A stretch of 7,497 bases of DNA from an uncultured Porphyromonadaceae bacterium (lineage in GTDB: Bacteria > Bacteroidota > Bacteroidia > Bacteroidales > Muribaculaceae). Shown here piece by piece: positions 5,303 to 7,497 of this stretch (its first letter is position 1; the number at the start of each line of letters is the position of its first letter). The notes under the pieces are model-generated. The model made no database searches, had not been told where the DNA came from, and saw nothing but the letters and a program-made list of their open reading frames with translations. The stretch is taken from the NCBI GenBank assembly GCA_947175715.1, contig CAMWOD010000043.1, positions 1-7,497 of the forward strand, given 5' to 3'. The position numbers and the translations under genes were made by a program.

Positions 5303-6370
5303 TTACAACTGACTCTTCGAATAGACTGCTCGCATCATCTTCGAAGCGAACGGGGGGCGATAATGCGTATTGTCATAAAGTAGGGTGTCAACCTGCAGGT
5401 CGGGGGCAAGTATGGTGGAGAAATCATGGATGCGAGATGGGTTGAATATGGATTGTAGAGTCTGCAAGTCGGCAGGTGAAAGTGACACTCCTCTGCGGTT
5501 GGGAGATATTATGATATGGTAGTCGGTTTTTAACTCATTGAATATCCCGGCTATTTTTTCAAATGCGCTACGGCGTTCACCTGTTATCACAGTTGGGCCC
5601 GGAGTTGCGTGTAGTTTGGGCGCAACAAGAGGATTGTCGAGATAAAACCGGCCTGGATTGACAGTGATAAGTGAATCCCACTGGGGTATGCTCTCCTCGT
5701 TTATATGACGATTATGTATAATAGGCTGAACCTCAAATATTGGATTATGCCCGATGTTATCACCTCTGCCGGTAATTTTTGCGGCTATATAATTTTTGAG
5801 AAAGTCAGCGTTGGATGATGCTCGGAAGAATGTGTAGTGATACTTGATAAAATGCAGTAAACCTGGGTTAAACTCCACGGGATCTATCGCAAATGGGGTA
5901 TCCAGTTCCTTACCACCTAATATTAAGGGGTCGAGAATCATCAGTGCATAGTCAATACTTGTACCGTCACGTTGCAGATACTCTACCTTGCGGGCCATCG
6001 ACATCGGTGTTTCGGATGCTGAATCGAAGTGATACGGAGAAACCGTCCTCTCCACCGTGTCGCTGGAAATAATAAGGTTCTTCCACTCGTTAGCGTCGTA
6101 ATAGCATGACAACGACGACCCGAATATGAATGCGTTGTAGCTGTAACCTTGTTGTAGGTTGTTTTGGTAAGTCTTAACCGTCACCATTCCCTTGTTAAGG
6201 CCAATGCGGGCATTGTATAAGGCAGGGTCGTCATAATACTCATCGTAGTGCTTTAACACCTTGAACGGATCGGCGACTGCATACCATATAATGAACGGTA
6301 ATAACACCACAACTCCGGCCAATATGGTGCGTAGCAAGAAGCGAAGTATATCTCGGGTGGTTGCGGTCAT
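5303..6370 (-). CDS. Membrane-anchored SGNH-like protein, AlgJ/DltD-type partner of the MBOAT acyltransferase
   Basis: This 355-residue protein has an N-terminal membrane anchor (about residues 10-33, F-L-L-R-T-I-L-A-G-V-V-V-L-L-P-F-I-I) followed by a predicted periplasmic domain. Residues N-A-F-I-F-G-S-S-L-S (79-88) fit the block I nucleophile loop of SGNH hydrolases, with Ser86 the best candidate. L-L-Y-D-N-T-H-Y-R-P (330-339) fits the late D-x-x-H block, giving Asp333 and His336. Such proteins work with MBOAT membrane acyltransferases (AlgI-AlgJ, DltB-DltD) and are thought to finish transfer of an acyl group, often acetyl, to an exported glycan. The ATG at 6368-6370 follows the MBOAT stop by one base (TAG-C-ATG), suggesting translational coupling. 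A longer frame from 6412 would overlap the MBOAT gene by 41 bp and place 14 extra residues before the anchor, so I do not prefer it. Exact family is uncertain because overall identity to known members cannot be judged here. Confidence 0.74.
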   Translation of the reverse strand: MTATTRDILRFLLRTILAGVVVLLPFIIWYAVADPFKVLKHYDEYYDDPALYNARIGLNKGMVTVKTYQNNLQQGYSYNAFIFGSSLSCYYDANEWKNLIISSDTVERTVSPYHFDSASETPMSMARKVEYLQRDGTSIDYALMILDPLILGGKELDTPFAIDPVEFNPGLLHFIKYHYTFFRASSNADFLKNYIAAKITGRGDNIGHNPIFEVQPIIHNRHINEESIPQWDSLITVNPGRFYLDNPLVAPKLHATPGPTVITGERRSAFEKIAGIFNELKTDYHIIISPNRRGVSLSPADLQTLQSIFNPSRIHDFSTILAPDLQVDTLLYDNTHYRPPFASKMMRAVYSKSQL

Positions 6371-6371
6371 G

Positions 6372-7497
6372 CTAAAATTGGAAATATATGAACGACATCT
6401 GTGTAGGCTCACTAAGGACTATAAATGTACCCATCATCCAGTAAAGCAAATATCTTGAGTATCTGCGTCGTGGCACTATGCTGAATGGGTATTCACTGTT
6501 GCGGTCGCTCCATTCGATGGCCAACGCCATAAGAGCCGGTAGTAGCCACCAAAATTTCAGTAAGTAGATTCCTTTTCCTACAGCAAGAATCATCACTACT
6601 GACAGGACCACTATGGTCATTGCAAGTATCGTGATATTCAGTTTTACTCCCCTCATTACGAGTATCAAGCCCTTAAGAGTGAGATACAGAAACGGGAAAA
6701 ATAGCAGATATATCCACATATTTTTAAGTCCCGTGATGATCAGAGGTACGTTGTCGCATCGGAATATGTAGAATCCGAATGCCACTACACCAAACGTCAG
6801 AACGATGTTGGGCAGGTGAGTCAAGGAGATTGAACCTTCGGGGCGACGTTGTAGTCGTAGCAAGTTGTTGCCGATGATGTAGCAAATGGTCCAATATGCT
6901 CCCCAAAACACAAAATTCCATGCTGCCCCATGCCAAAGTCCGGATAGGAGAAAGACAACGGTGTAATTGATTATAGTACGCCATTTCCCTTTCCTGTTTC
7001 CTCCTAACGGTATATATACATAATCTCTAAACCATAACATCAGTGATATATGCCATCGACGCCAGAATTCGAGTATGTTGCGTGAAAACAGTGGAAAACG
7101 GAAATTTACCATTAAGCGGATGCCAAGCAATGAAGCGCAGCCGCGTGCTATCTCGCTATAGGCCGAGAAATCACAATACAACTGGATGCTAAACAATATG
7201 CCCCCTGTAAGTACATGCAAAGGTGAAAGGTCGACCGCAAAAAATATTCGGTCAACATAAATGGCCAACATGTCGGCCACGCACAGCTTTTTGAGCAGAC
7301 CGAAGAGAATCATCCTCAATCCGTCGACACTACGCTGAGTGTTCCATTGACGTTTTCTCAAAATCTGCGGTAATAAATTGCGGGCACTCTCGATAGGGCC
7401 TGCCACGAGTTGCGGGAAAAACGCTATATAAGTGAAAAATCCCACAAGGTTGTGCGTAGGAGTGACATTGCCACGCATCACATCGATGGAATACCCT
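6372..7497 (-). CDS. MBOAT-family membrane O-acyltransferase (AlgI/DltB-like), 5' end beyond window
   Basis: The frame is open to the right edge: the bases 5' of the first start codons still encode G-Y-S-I-D-V-M-R-G, matching the family's usual S-Y-x-I-D-V-Y-R-G just before F-F-P-Q-L-V-A-G-P-I. The true N-terminus, about 100 residues in AlgI, is therefore missing. Counting from the GTG at 7479-7481, F-F-P-Q-L-V-A-G-P-I is at 21-30, L-Y-C-D-F-S-A-Y-S-E-I-A-R-G at 101-114, F-W-R-R-W-H-I-S-L at 139-147 and Y-I-P-L-G-G-N-R at 156-163. L-S-G-L-W-H-G-A-A-W (179-188) holds the catalytic His184 expected of MBOAT enzymes. Several further hydrophobic helices follow. The protein should move an acyl group from the cytoplasm across the inner membrane onto a surface or exported polysaccharide, together with the SGNH protein encoded next. 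The glycan acceptor is not identifiable. Bases look more AT-rich than the trmB-mrp region, by eye only. Confidence 0.93.
   Translation of the reverse strand, partial: GYSIDVMRGNVTPTHNLVGFFTYIAFFPQLVAGPIESARNLLPQILRKRQWNTQRSVDGLRMILFGLLKKLCVADMLAIYVDRIFFAVDLSPLHVLTGGILFSIQLYCDFSAYSEIARGCASLLGIRLMVNFRFPLFSRNILEFWRRWHISLMLWFRDYVYIPLGGNRKGKWRTIINYTVVFLLSGLWHGAAWNFVFWGAYWTICYIIGNNLLRLQRRPEGSISLTHLPNIVLTFGVVAFGFYIFRCDNVPLIITGLKNMWIYLLFFPFLYLTLKGLILVMRGVKLNITILAMTIVVLSVVMILAVGKGIYLLKFWWLLPALMALAIEWSDRNSEYPFSIVPRRRYSRYLLYWMMGTFIVLSEPTQMSFIYFQF

Noticed and set aside
6371..6412. N-terminal extension of the SGNH gene overlapping the MBOAT gene by 41 bp
   Set aside because: The ATG at 6368-6370, one base after the MBOAT stop, gives a clean membrane anchor and a typical coupled junction.

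Overview
The window looks like a piece of a Bacteroidales chromosome, possibly Muribaculaceae or a related gut or oral lineage. The family is an inference; the order is well supported. The evidence is a BspA-type leucine-rich-repeat surface protein, a TrmB and an Mrp/ApbC protein with Bacteroidetes-style motif variants, starts without Shine-Dalgarno sequences, and two close matches to the Bacteroidetes -7 promoter element TAnnTTTG. GC content looks mid-range. I see no tRNA, rRNA, insertion sequence, CRISPR array or phage structural gene.

Layout: positions 1-162 hold the 3' end of a formate/nitrite-type transporter on the + strand. Everything else is a run of seven genes on the - strand, read from right to left. 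First come an MBOAT O-acyltransferase (cut by the right edge, 7497-6372) and an SGNH-like membrane-anchored partner whose start lies one base after the MBOAT stop (6370-5303). Then come a helix-turn-helix repressor with a self-cleaving S24 (LexA/CI-like) domain (5261-4542) and a secreted leucine-rich-repeat protein (4429-2939). The run ends with tRNA m7G46 methyltransferase TrmB (2925-2155), the Fe-S carrier ATPase Mrp/ApbC (2102-1002) and a secreted esterase (976-176), which converges on the transporter. The largest intergenic gap is 112 bp (4430-4541), so no stretch over 300 bp lacks a gene.

How the genes fit together: MBOAT and SGNH protein form a typical two-gene cassette for acylating (usually O-acetylating) an exported glycan. 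The CI/LexA-like regulator seems to have its own promoter overlapped by a TTGTAA-N2-TTACAA inverted repeat, suggesting autoregulation. Its -7 box lies so close to the preferred ATG that the mRNA may be leaderless. A second -7 box precedes the leucine-rich-repeat gene, which with trmB, mrp and the esterase gene could form a transcription unit mixing a surface protein, housekeeping genes and a secreted enzyme.

I found no clear unknown multi-gene system. The part most worth a second look is 4430-5310: an apparently stand-alone SOS-type repressor with its own operator cluster, between envelope-modification genes and a surface-protein gene. Two start sites were moved downstream of the longest possible ORF (SGNH gene and LRR gene) and one was moved by six codons (repressor); reasons are in the entries.
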